Shown: in pieces, positions 36,479 through 48,525 of the stretch | Layout of the letters: each line of letters begins with the position of its first letter | How positions within the stretch are numbered: the stretch's first letter is position 1 | From: Petrolisthes cinctipes | Taxonomy: Eukaryota > Arthropoda > Malacostraca > Decapoda > Porcellanidae | DNA: 64,000 nucleotides | NCBI GenBank assembly: GCA_033782935.1 | Contig: JAWQEG010000369.1 | Span: 439,501-503,500, forward strand | Reading direction: 5' to 3' | The notes under the pieces: model-generated | What the model was told of the DNA's origin: nothing | Seen by the model: only the letters and a program-made list of their open reading frames with translations | Databases searched by the model: none | Program-made: the position numbers and the translations under genes

Positions 36479-38169
36479 GGGCACCCAAAATATCGATTTT
36501 TAGCATGTTTTGGGCCTGTATTCTGAAAATACTCTAACACGGAGTAGTCATGTACAGATCGCTTCTGGGACACAAAAATATCCAATTTTCGAGCGTTTTG
36601 AGCCTGAATTTAAGATATAAACGGATACAGAAGATACATGCACATATCGACTTTTGGCACCCAAAATAGAGATTTTTAGCATGTTTTGGGCCTATATTTT
36701 GAAAACATTCTAGCACTGATTAGGCATGCACAGATCGCTTCTGGGAATCAAAAATATTGAATTTTCTTGTGCTTTGAGCCTGAATTTGAGATATAAACGG
36801 GTACTGAAGATGCATGCACATATCGACTTTTTGCACCTAAAATATCGATTTTCAGCATGTTTTGGGTCTGTATCTTGAAAACATTCTAGCAAAGAGTAGG
36901 CATTTACAAATAGCTTCTGTTACCCAAAAATATCAAATTTTTGGGTGTTTTGAGCCTGAATTTGAGATATAAACGGGGTTCAGAAGATACATGAACATAT
37001 CGACTTTAGACACTTAAAATATCGATTTTTATCATGTTTTGAGCCTATATTTTAAAAACATTCCAGCACTGAGTAGGCATGTGCAGATTGCTTCTGGGAA
37101 CGAAAAATATTGAATTTTCGGGTGTTTTGAGCCTGAATTTGAGATATAAACAAGTACTGAAGATGAATAAACATATCGACTTTAGACACTTAAAATATCG
37201 ATTCTTATCATGTTTTGAGCCTATATTTTGAAAACATTCCAGCACTGAGTAGGCATGTATAGATCGCTTCTGGGACCCAAAAATGTTTGAATTTTCGGGT
37301 GTTTTGAGCCTGAATTTGAGATATAAACGGGTACAGAAGATGCATGGACATATCGACTTTAGACACCTAAAAAATCGATTTTTAGCATGTTATGGACCTA
37401 TATTTTGAAAATATTCTAGCACTGAGTAGGGATGTACAGATTACTTCTGGGACCCAAAAATATCGAATTTACGTGGGTTTTGAGCCTGAATTTGAGATAT
37501 AGACGGGTATAGAAGATGCATACACATATTGACTTTGGGCACCTAAATTATCGATTTTCAGCATGTTTTCGGCCTTTATTTTGAAAATACTCTAACCCAG
37601 AGTAGGTATGTACAGATCGCTTCTGGGACCCAAAAATATCGAATTTTCGGGTGTTCTGAGCCTGAATTTGAGATATAAACGGGTACAGAAGATGCATGCA
37701 AGTATCGACTTTAGACACCTAAAATATCGATTTTTATCATGTTTTGGGCCTATATTTTGAAAACATTCTAGCACTGAGTAGGCATGCACAGATCGCTTCT
37801 GGGACCCAAAAATATCGAATTTTCGGGTGTTTTGAGCCTGAATTTGAGATATAAACGGGTACTGAAGATTCATGCACATATCGACTTTGGACACCTAAAA
37901 TATAGATTTTTAGCATGTTTTGAGCCTATATTTTGAAAACATTCCAGCGCTGAGTAGGCATGTACAGATCGCTTCTGGGACCCCAAAATATTAAATTTTC
38001 GTGTGTTTTGAACCTGAATTTGAGATATAAACGGGTACTGAAGATGCATGCACATATCGACTTTTTGCACCTGAAATATCGATTTTGAGCATGTTTTGGG
38101 TCTGTATCTTGAAAACATACTAGCAAGGAGTAGGCATGTACAGATTGCTTCTGGGACCCAAAAATATTG
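36479..38169 (+). repeat. Monomers related to the 8-mer unit, 14 monomers upstream
   Basis: 36,483 to about 37,580 follows the same marker order as 38,947 to about 40,040, at an offset of about 2,464-2,466 bp (14 monomers). Shared markers are TTTTCGAGCGTTT, TTTTCTTGTGCTTTGAGCC, GGCATTTACAAAT.GCTTC and TTTACGTGGGTTTTGAG. It is an older, partial relative of the 8-mer HOR. Confidence 0.8.
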
Positions 38170-38631
38170 AATTTTTGGGTGTTTTGAGCCTGAATTTGAG
38201 ATATAAACGGGTACAGAAGATACATGACATATCGACTTTAGACACTTAAAATATCGATTTTTATCATGTTTTAAGCCTATATTTTGAAAACATTCCAGTA
38301 CTGAGTAGGCATGTACAGATCGCTTCTGGGAACGAAAAATATTGAATTTTCGGGTGTTTTGAGCCTGAATTTGAGATATATACGGGTACTGAAGATGCAT
38401 GCACATATCGACTTCTTGCACATAAAATATCGATTTTCAGCATGTTTTGGGTCTGTATTTTGAATACATTCAAGCAAGGAGTAGGCGTGTACAGATCGCT
38501 TCTGGGACCCAAAAATATCGAATTTTCGGGTGTTTTGAGCCTGAATTTGGGATATAAACGGATACAGAAGATGCATACACATATCGACTTTGTGCACCTA
38601 AAATATCGATATTCAGCATGTTTTGGGCCTG
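38170..38631 (+). repeat. 13-monomer-spaced segment, copy 2 (left part)
   Basis: This is the left part of the copy of 35,881-36,478. The remaining part of that copy (38,632-38,767) is also the start of the first 8-mer unit. The 8-mer duplication therefore occurred after this segment was in place. Confidence 0.85.
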
Positions 38632-38838
38632 TATTTTGAAAATACTCTAACACGGAGTAGGCATGTACAGATCGCTTCAGGGACCCAAAAATATCGAATT
38701 TTCGGGCGGTTTTAGCCTGAATTTGAGATATAAACGGGTACAGAAGATTCATGCACATATCGACTTTTTGCACCTGAAATATCGATTTTGAGCATGTTTT
38801 GGGTCTGTATCTTGAAAACATACTAGCAAGGAGTAGGC

Positions 38839-39014
38839 ATGTACAGATTGCTTCTGGGACCCAAAAATATTGAATTTTTGGGTGTTATGAGCCTTAATTT
38901 GAGATATAAACAGGTACAGAAGATGCATGCACATATCGACTTTGGGCACCCAAAATATCGATTTTTAGCATGTTTTGGGCCTGTATTCTGAAAATACTCT
39001 AACACGGAGTAGTC
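38839..39014 (+). repeat. Representative 'M' monomer (TGTTATGAGCC subtype)
   Basis: This is a recognisable monomer subtype with CAGATTGCTT, GGTGTTATGAGCCTTAATTT, AAACAGGTACAG, GGGCACCCAAAATATCG and the tail GTATTCTGAAAATACTC…GAGTAGTC. I counted 22 copies of the TTATGAGCC mark in the window. They lie near 2,145, 2,497, 6,894, 7,246, 9,357, 11,469, 13,229, 23,041, 24,803, 25,859, 29,379, 30,436, 32,371, 35,364, 38,884, 40,292, 44,339, 45,924, 53,489, 55,600, 60,699 and 61,226. It is nearly always followed by the 'K' subtype. Confidence 0.85.
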
Positions 39015-39191
39015 ATGTACAGATCGCTTCTGGGACACAAAAATATCCAATTTTCGAGCGTTTTTGAGCCTGAATTTAAGATATAAACGGGTACAGAAGA
39101 TGCATGCACATATCGACTTTTGGCACCCAAAATAGTGATTTTTAGCATGTTTTGGGCCTATATTTTGAAAACATTCTAGCAATGAGTAGGC
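39015..39191 (+). repeat. Representative 'K' monomer (ATATCCAATTTTCGAG subtype)
   Basis: This partner subtype usually follows the 'M' monomer. It starts after GTAGTC and has GGGACACAAAAATATCCAAT, GAATTTAAGATATAAAC and CGACTTTTGGCACCC. This example is 177 bp because of one extra T in GCGTTTTTGAGCC. The M-K pair is the best fixed-order marker for tracing HOR phase across the window. Confidence 0.83.
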
Positions 39192-40040
39192 ATGCACAGA
39201 TCGCTTCTGGGAATAAAAAATATTGAATTTTCTTGTGCTTTGAGCCTGAATTTGAGATATAAACGGGTACTGAAGATGCATGCACATATCGACTTTTTGC
39301 ACCTAAAATATCGATTTTCAGCATGTTTTGGGTCTGTATCTTGAAAACATTCTAGCAAAGAGTAGGCATTTACAAATCGCTTCTGTTACCCAAAAATATC
39401 AAATTTTTGGGTGTTTTGAGCCAGAATTTGAGATATAAACGGGTACAGAAGATACATGAACATATCGACTTTAGACACTTAAAATATCGATTTTTATCAT
39501 GTTTTGAGCCTATATTTTAAAAACATTCCAGCACTGAGTAGGCATGTGCAGATTGCTTCTGGGAACAAAAAATATTGAATTTTCGGGTGTTTTGAGCCTG
39601 AATTTGAGATATAAACAGGTACTGAAGATGAATGAACATATCGACTTTAGACACTTAAAATATCGATTCTTATCATGTTTTGAGCCTATATTTTGAAAAC
39701 ATTCCAGCACTGAGTAGGCATGTACAAATAGCTTCTGGGAACATAAATGTTTGAATTTTCGGATGTTTTGAGTCTGAATTTGAGATATAAACGGGTACAG
39801 AAGATGCATGGACATATCGACACTAGACACCTAAAAAATCGATTTTTAGCATGTTATGGACCTATATTTTGAAAATATTCTAGCACTGAGTAGGGATGTA
39901 CAGATTACTTCTGGGACCCAAAAATATCGAATTTACGTGGGTTTTGAGCCTGAATTTGAGATATAGACGGATATAGAAGATGCATACACATATTGACTTT
40001 GGGCACCTAAATTATCGATTTTCAGCATGTTTTCGGACTT

Positions 40041-41449
40041 TATTTTGAAAATACTCTAACACGGAGTAGGCATGTACAGATCGCTTCAGGGACCCAAAAA
40101 TATCGAATTTTCGGGCGGTTTTAGCCTGAATTTGAGATATAAACGGGTACAGAAGATTCATGCACATATCGACTTTTTGCACCTGAAATATCGATTTTGA
40201 GCATGTTTTGGGTCTGTATCTTGAAAACATACTAGCAAGGAGTAGGCATGTACAGATTGCTTCTGGGACCCAAAAATATTGAATTTTTGGGTGTTATGAG
40301 CCTTAATTTGAGATATAAACAGGTACAGAAGATGCATGCACATATCGACTTTGGGCACCCAAAATATCGATTTTTAGCATGTTTTGGGCCTGTATTCTGA
40401 AAATACTCTAACACGGAGTAGTCATGTACAGATCGTTTCTGGGACACAAAAATATCCAATTTTCGAGCGTTTTTGAGCCTGAATTTAAGATATAAACGGG
40501 TACAGAAGATGCATGCACATATCGACTTTTGGCACCCAAAATAGTGATTTTTAGCATGTTTTGGGCCTATATTTTGAAAACATTCTAGCAATGAGTAGGC
40601 ATGCACAGATCGCTTCTGGGAATCAAAAATATTGAATTTTCTTGTGCTTTGAGCCTGAATTTGAGATATAAACGGGTACTGAAGATGCATGCACATATCG
40701 ACTTTTTGCACCTAAAATATCGATTTTCAGCATGTTTTGGGTCTGTATCTTGAAAACATTCTAGCAAAGAGTAGGCATTTACAAATCGCTTCTGTTACCC
40801 AAAAATATCAAATTTTTGGGTGTTTTGAGCCAGAATTTGAGATATAAACGGGTACAGAAGATACATGAACATATCGACTTTAGACACTTAAAATATCGAT
40901 TTTTATCATGTTTTGAGCCTATATTTTAAAAACATTCCAGCACTGAGTAGGCATGTGCAGATTGCTTCTGGGAACAAAAAATATTGAATTTTCGGGTGTT
41001 TTGAGCCTGAATTTGAGATATAAACAGGTACTGAAGATGAATGAACATATCGACTTTAGACACTTAAAATATCGATTCTTATCATGTTTTGAGCCTATAT
41101 TTTGAAAACATTCCAGCACTGAGTAGGCATGTACAAATAGCTTCTGGGAACATAAATGTTTGAATTTTCGGATGTTTTGAGTCTGAATTTGAGATATAAA
41201 CGGGTACAGAAGATGCATGGACATATCGACACTAGACACCTAAAAAATCGATTTTTAGCATGTTATGGACCTATATTTTGAAAATATTCTAGCACTGAGT
41301 AGGGATGTACAGATTACTTCTGGGACCCAAAAATATCGAATTTACGTGGGTTTTGAGCCTGAATTTGAGATATAGACGGATATAGAAGATGCATACACAT
41401 ATTGACTTTGGGCACCTAAATTATCGATTTTCAGCATGTTTTCGGCCTT
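40041..41449 (+). repeat. 8-monomer tandem duplication, copy 2
   Basis: This is the adjacent second copy of 38,632-40,040. After it the array switches to ACACAGAGTAGGC, where a third copy would read ACACGGAGTAGGC. The right edge is therefore at about 41,450-41,470. Confidence 0.93.
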
Positions 41450-44400
41450 TATTTTGAAAATACTCTAACACAGAGTAGGCATGTACAGATCGCTTCTGGG
41501 ACCCAAAAATATCGAATTTTCGGGTGTTCTGAGCCTGAATTTGAGATATAAACGGGTACAGAAGATGCATGCACATATCGACTTTAGACACCTAAAAAAT
41601 CGATTTTTATCATGTTTTGGGCCTATATTTTGAAAACATTCTAGCACTGAGTAGGCATGCACAGATCGCTTCTGGGACCCAAAAATATCGAATTTTCGGG
41701 TGTTTTGAGCCTGAATTTGAGATATAAACGGGTACTGAAGATGCATGCACATATCGACTTTGGACACCTAAAATATAGATTTTTAGCATGTTTTGAGCCT
41801 ATATTTTGAAAACATTCCAGCGCTGAGTAGGCATGTACAGATCGCTTCTGGGAACGAAAAATATTGAATTTTCGGGTGTTTTGAGCCTGAATTTGAGATA
41901 TAAACAGGTACTGAAGATGAATGAACATATCGACTTTAGACACTTAAAATATCGATTCTTATCATGTTTTGAGCTTATATTTTGAAAACATTCCAGAACT
42001 GAGTAGGCATGTACAGATCGCTTCTGGGAACGAAAATGTTTGAATTTTCGGGTGTTTTGAGCCTGAATTTGAGATATAAACGGGTACAGAAGATGCATGG
42101 ACATATCGACTTTAGACACCTAAAAAATCGATTTTTAGCATGTTTTGGACCTATATTTTGAAAATATTCTAGCACTGAGTAGGGATGTACAGATTACTTC
42201 TGGGACCCAAAAATATCGAATTTACGTGGGTTTTGAGTCTGAATTTGAGATATAGACGGGTATAGAAGATGCATACACATATTGACTTTGGGCACCTAAA
42301 TTATCGATTTTCAGCATGTTTTGGGCCTTTATTTTGAAAATACTCTAACACAGAGTAGGCATGTACAGATCGCTTCTGGGACCCAAAAATATCGAATTTT
42401 CGGGTGTTCTGAGCCTGAATTTGAGATATAAACGGGTACAGAAGATGCATGCACATATCTACTTTAGACACCTAAAATATCGATTTTTATCATGTTTTGA
42501 GCCTATATTTTGAAAACATTCTAGCACTGAGTAGGCATGCACAGATCGCTTCTGGGACCCAAAAATATCGAATTTTCGGGTGTTTTGAGCCTGAATTTGA
42601 GATATAAACGGGTACTGAAGATGCATGCACATATCGACTTTGGACACCTAAAATATAGATTTTTAGCATGTTTTGGGTCTGTATCTTGAAAACATTCTAG
42701 CACTGAGTAGGCATGCACAGATCGCTTCTGGGACCCAAAAATATCGAATTTTCGGGTGTTTTGAGCCTGAATTTGGGATATAAACGGATACAGAAGATGC
42801 ATAAACATATCGACTTTGTGCACCTAAAATAACGATTTTCAGCATGTTTTCGGCCTTTATTTTGAAAATACTCTAACACAGATTAGGCATGTACAGATCG
42901 CTTCTGGGACCCAAAAATATTGAATTTTCGGGTGTTCTGAACCTGAATTTGAGATATAAACGGGTACAGAAGATGCATGCACATATCGACTTTGGACACC
43001 TAAAATATAGATTTTTAGCATGTTTTGAGCCTATATTTTGAAAACATTTCAGCGCTGAGTAGGCATGTACAGATCGCTTCTGGGACCCAAAAATATTGAA
43101 TTTTCGGGTGTTTTGAACCAGAATTTGAGATATAAACTGGTACTGAAGATGCATGCACATATCGACTTTTTGCACCTGAAATATCGATTTTGAGCATGTT
43201 TTGGGTCGGTATTCTGAAAATACTCTAACACATAGTAGTCATGTACAGATCGCTTCTGGGACACAAAAATATCCAATTTTGGAGAGTTTTGAGCCTGAAT
43301 TTAAGATATAAACAGGTACAGAAGATGCATGAACATATCGACTTTTGGCTCCCAAAATATTGATTTTTAGCATGTTTTGGGCCTATATTTTGTAAACATT
43401 CTAGCACTGAGTAGGCATGCACAGATCGCTTCTGGGACCCAAAAATATCGAATTTTCGGGTGTTTTGAGCCTGAATTTGAGATATAAACGTGTACTGAAG
43501 ATGCATGCACATATCGACTTTTTGCACATAAAATATCGATTTTCAGCATGTTTTGGGTCTGTATCTTGAAAACATTCTAGCAAAGAGTAGGCATGTACAA
43601 ATAGCTTCTGGGATCCAAAAATATCGAATTTTTGGGTGTTTTGAGCCTGAATTTGAGATATAAACGGGTACAGAAGATACATGACATATCGACTTTAGAC
43701 ACTTAAAATATCGATTTTTATCATGTTTTAAGCCTATATTTTGAAAACATTCCAGCACTGAGTAGCCATGTACAGATCGCTTCTGGGAACGAAAAATATT
43801 GAATTTTCGGGTGTTTTGAGCCTGAATTTCAGATATATACGGGTACTGAAGATGCATGCACATATCGACTTCTTGCACATAAAATATCGATTTTAGCATG
43901 TTTTGGGTCTGTATTTTGAATACATTCTAGCAAGGAGTAGGCGTGTACAGATCGCTTCTGGGACCCAAAAATATCGAATTTTCGGGTGTTTTGAGCCTGA
44001 ATTTGGCATATAAACGGATACAGAAGATGCATACACATATCGACTTTTTGCACCTAAAATAAAGATATTCAGCATGTTTTGGGCCTGTATTTTGAAAATA
44101 CTCTAACACGGAGTAGGCATGTACAGATCGCTTCAGGGACCCAAAAAAATCGAATTTTCGGGTGGTTTTAGCCTGAATTTGAGATATAAACGGGTACAGA
44201 AGATTCATGCACATATCGACTTTTTGCACCTGAAATATCGATTTTGAGCATGTTTTGGGTCTGTATCTTGAAAACATACTAGCAAGGAGTAGGCATGTAC
44301 AGATTGCTTCTGGGACCCAAAAATATTGAATTTTTAGGTGTTATGAGCCTAAATTTGAGATATAAACAGGTGCAGAAGATGCATGCACATATCGACTTTG

Positions 44401-46213
44401 GGCACCCAAAATATCGATTTTTAGCATGTTTTGGGCTTGTATTCTGAAAATACTCTAACACGGAGTAGTCATGTACAGATCGCTTCTGGGACACAAAAAT
44501 ATCCAATTTTCGAGAGTTTTGAGCCTTAATTTAAGATATAAACGGGTACAGAAGATGCATGAAAATATCGACTTTTGGCACCCAAAATATTGATTTTTAG
44601 CATGTTTTGGGCCTATATTTTGAAAACATTCTAGCACTGAGTAGGCATGCACAGATCGATTCTGGGAATCAAAAATATTGAATTTTCTTGTGCTTTGAGC
44701 CTGAATTTGAGATATAAACGGGTACTGAAGATGCATGCACATATCGACTTTTTGCACCTAAAATATCGATTTTCAGCATGTTTTGGGTCTGTATCTTGAA
44801 AACATTCTAGCAAAGAGTAGGCATGTACAAATCGCTTCTGTTACCCAAAAATATCAAATTTTTGGGTGTTTTGAGCCTGAATTTGAGATATAAACGGGTA
44901 CAGAAGATACATGAACATATTGACTTTAGACACTTAAAATATCGATTCTTATCATGTTTTGAGCCTATATTTTGAAAACATTCCAGCACTGAGTAGGCAT
45001 GTACAGATCGCTTCTGGGAACGAAAATGTTTGAATTTTCGGGTGTTTTGAGCCTGAATTTGAGATATAAACGGGTACAGAAGATGTATGGACATATCGAC
45101 TTTAGACACCTAAAAAATCGATTTTTAGCATGTTTTGGACCTATATTTTGAAAATATTCTAGCACTGAGTAGGGATGTACAGATTACTTCTGGGACCCAA
45201 AAATATCGAATTTACGTGGGTTTTGAGCTTGAATTTGAGATATAGACGGGTATAGAAGATGCATACACATATTGACTTTGGGCACCTAAATTATCGATTT
45301 TCAGCATGTTTTCGGCCTTTATTTTGAAAATACTCTAACACAGAGTAGGCATGTACAGATCGCTTCTGGGACCCAAAAATATCGAATTTTCGGGTGTTCT
45401 GAGCCTGAATTTGAGATGTAAACGGGTACAGAAGATGCATGCACATATCGACTTTAGACACCTAAAATATCGATTTTTATCATGTTTTGAGCCTATATTT
45501 TGAAAACATTCTAGCACTGAGTAGTCATGCACAGATCGCTTCTGGGACCCAAAAATATCGAATTTTCGGGTGTTTTGAGCCTGAATTTGAGATATAAACG
45601 GGTACTGAAGATGAATGCACATATCGACTTTGGACACCTAAAATATAGATTTTTAGCATGTTTTGAGCCTATATTTTGAAAACATTCCAGCGCTGAGTAG
45701 GCATGTACAGATCGCTTCTGGGACCCCAAAATATTGAATTTTCGGGTGTTTTGAACCTGAATTTGAGATATAAACGGGTACTGAAGATGCATGCACATAT
45801 CGACTTTTTGCACCTGAAATATCGATTTTGAGCATGTTTTAGGTTTGTATCTTGAAAACATACTAGCAAGGAGTAGGCATGTACAGATTGCTTCTGGGAC
45901 CCAAAAATATTGAATTTTTGGGTGTTATGAGCCTAAATTTGAGATATAAACAGGTACAGAAGATGCATGCACATATCGACTTTGGGCGCCCAAAATATCG
46001 GTTTTTAGCATGTTTTGGGCCTGTATTCTGAAAATACTCTAACACGAAGTAGTCATTTACAGATCGCTTATGGGACACAAAAATATCCAATTTTCGAGAG
46101 TTTTGAGCCTGAATTTAAGATATAAACGGGTACAGAAGATGCATGAAAATATCGACTTTTGGCACCCAAAATATTGATTTTTAGCATGTTTTGGGCCTAT
46201 ATTTTGAAAACAT
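41450..46213 (+). repeat. Mixed field with 5- and 17-monomer echoes
   Basis: About 27 monomers. The TTTTCGGGTGTTCTGAGCC monomer and its followers at 41,519 recur at 42,399 (880 bp, 5 monomers). The group at 41,975-42,660 recurs at 44,965-45,650 at about 2,990 bp (17 monomers minus 2). This is the same HOR length as at 29-32 kb. The stretch 42.8-44.2 kb is a diverged long-range copy of 34.9-36.5 kb. No unique sequence is seen. Confidence 0.8.
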
Positions 46214-46564
46214 TCTAGCACTGAGTAGGCATGCACAGATCGCTTCTGGGACCCAAAAATATCGAATTTTCGGGTGTTTTGAGCCTGAATTTGAGATATA
46301 AACGTGTACTGAAGATTCATGCACATATCGACTTTTTGCACATAAAATATCGATTTTCAGCATGTTTTGGGTCTGTATCTTGAAAACATTCTAGCAAAGA
46401 GTAGGCATGTACAAATCGCTTCTGGGACCCAAAAATATCGATTTTTTGGGTGTTTTGAGCCTGAATTTGAGATATAAACGGGTACAGAAGATACATGACA
46501 TATCGACTTTAGACACTTAAAATATCGATTTTTAGCATGTTTTGGGCCTGTATTCTGAAAATAC
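46214..46564 (+). repeat. 2-monomer tandem duplication, copy 1 (351 bp)
   Basis: 46,214-46,534 is identical by eye to 46,565-46,885 (offset 351 bp, two monomers minus 1). It carries AAACGTGTACTGAAGATTC, GCACATAAAATATCG, ATATCGATTTTTTGGG and GATACATGACATATCG. The unit is one base short because of the CATGACAT deletion. Confidence 0.9.
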
Positions 46565-46915
46565 TCTAGCACTGAGTAGGCATGCACAGATCGCTTCTGG
46601 GACCCAAAAATATCGAATTTTCGGGTGTTTTGAGCCTGAATTTGAGATATAAACGTGTACTGAAGATTCATGCACATATCGACTTTTTGCACATAAAATA
46701 TCGATTTTCAGCATGTTTTGGGTCTGTATCTTGAAAACATTCTAGCAAAGAGTAGGCATGTACAAATCGCTTCTGGGACCCAAAAATATCGATTTTTTGG
46801 GTGTTTTGAGCCTGAATTTGAGATATAAACGGGTACAGAAGATACATGACATATCGACTTTAGACACTTAAAATATCGATTTTTATCATGTTTTGAGCCT
46901 ATATTTTGAAAACAT
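46565..46915 (+). repeat. 2-monomer tandem duplication, copy 2
   Basis: This is the adjacent copy of 46,214-46,564. Identity lasts to 46,885, then TTTTTATCATG replaces TTTTTAGCATG. The right part overlaps the start of the first 10-mer unit, so this 2-mer event is likely older than the 10-mer duplication. Confidence 0.88.
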
Positions 46916-48525
46916 TCCAGCACTGAGTAGGCATGTACAGATCGCTTCTGGGAACGAAAAATATTGAATTTTCGAGTGTTTTGAGCCTGAATTTCAGATA
47001 TAAACGGGTACTGAAGATGCATGCACATATCGACTTCTTGCACCTAAAATATCGATTTTTAGCATGTTTTGGGTCTGTATTTTGAATACATTCTAGCACT
47101 GAGTAGGCGTGTACAGATCGCTTCTGGGACCCAAAAATATCGAATTTTCGGGTGTTTTGAGCCTGAATTTGGGATATATACGGATACAGAAGATGCATAC
47201 ACATATCGACTTTGTGCACCTAAAATATCGATATTCAGCATGTTTTGGGTCCTGTATTTTGAAAAGACTCTAACACGGAGTAGGCATGTACAGATCGCTT
47301 CAAGGACCCAAAAATATCGAATTTTCGGGTGTTTTTAGCCTGAATTTGAAATATAAACGGGTACAGAAGATGCATGAACATATCGACTTTAGACACTTAA
47401 AATATCGATTCTTATCATGTTTTGAGCCTATATTTTGAAAACATTCCAGCACTGAGTAGGCATGTACAGATCGCTTCTGGGAACGAAAAATTTTGAATAT
47501 TCGGGTGTTTTGAGCCTGAATTTGAGATATAAACGGGTACAGCAGATGCATGCACATATCGACTTTAGACACTTAAAATATCGATTCTTATCATGTTTTG
47601 AGCCTATATTTTGAAAATATTCCAGCACTGAGTAGGCATGTACAGATCGCTTCTGGAAACGAAAATTTTTGAATTTTCGGGTGTTTTGAGCCTGAATTTG
47701 AGATATAAACGGGTACAGAAGATGCATCCACATATCGACTTTAGACACTTAAAATATCGAGTTTTATCATGTTTTGAGCCTATATTTTGAAAACATTCCA
47801 GCACTGAGTAGGCATGTACAGATCGCTTCTGGAAACGAAAATTTTTGAATTTTCGGGTGTTTTGAGCCTGAATTTGAGATATAAACGGGTACAGAAGATG
47901 CATGCACATATCGACATTAGACACCTAAAAAATAGATTTTTAGCATGTTTTGGACCTATATTTTGAAAATATTCTAGCACTGAGTAGGCATGCACAGATC
48001 GCTTCTGGGACCCAAAAATATCGAATTTTCGGGTGTTTTGAGCCTGAATTTGAGATATAAACGGGTACTGAAGATGCATACACATATCGACTTTGGACAC
48101 CTAAAATATAGATTTTTAGCATGTTTTGAGCCTATATTTTGAAAACATTCCAGCGCCTAGTAGGCATGTACAGATCGCTTCTGGGACCCAAAAATATTGA
48201 ATTTTAGTGTGTTTTGAACCTGAATTTGAGATATAAACGGGGACTGAAGATGCATGCACATATCGACTTTTTGCACCTGAAATATCGATTTTGAGCATGT
48301 TTTGGGTCTGTATCTTGAAAACATACTAGCAAGGAGTAGGCATGTACAGATTGCTTCTGGGACCCAAAAATATCGAATTTTCGGGTGTTTTGAGCCTGAA
48401 TTTGAGATATAAAAGGGTTCAGAAGATGCATACACATAATGACTTTGGGCACCTAAAATATAGATTTTCAGCATGTTTTGGGCCTGCATTTTAAAAATAC
48501 TCTAACACAGAGTAGGCATGTACAG
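46766..48525 (+). repeat. 10-monomer tandem duplication, copy 1 (1,760 bp)
   Basis: Exactly 10 x 176 bp, directly followed by copy 2 at 48,526-50,285. Line-by-line comparison shows two differences: GTAGGC (47,283) against GTACGC (49,043), and ATATCGAA (about 48,374) against ATATTGAA. Markers are ATATATACGGATACAG, TGGGTCCTGTATTTTG, GAAAAGACTC, CTTCAAGGACCC, CTTCTGGAAACG, CAGCGCCTAGTAGGC and GGGTTCAGAAG. Confidence 0.95.

Larger units (their letters stand above)
38632..40040 (+). repeat. 8-monomer tandem duplication, copy 1 (1,409 bp)
   Basis: Directly followed by copy 2 at an offset of 1,409 bp (8 x 176 plus 1). It starts at TATTTTGAAAATACTC and includes CTTCAGGGACCC with TTCGGGCGGTTTTAGCC, a TGTTATGAGCC monomer, a TTCGAGCGTTTTTGAGCC monomer, AATGAGTAGGC, GGCATTTACAAATCGC, CTTCTGGGAACATAAATG and TTTACGTGGG. 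Three differences from copy 2 were seen: GGGAATAAAAA against GGGAATCAAAAA, GATCGCTTC against GATCGTTTC, and TTTTCGGACTT against TTTTCGGCCTT. Confidence 0.93.
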
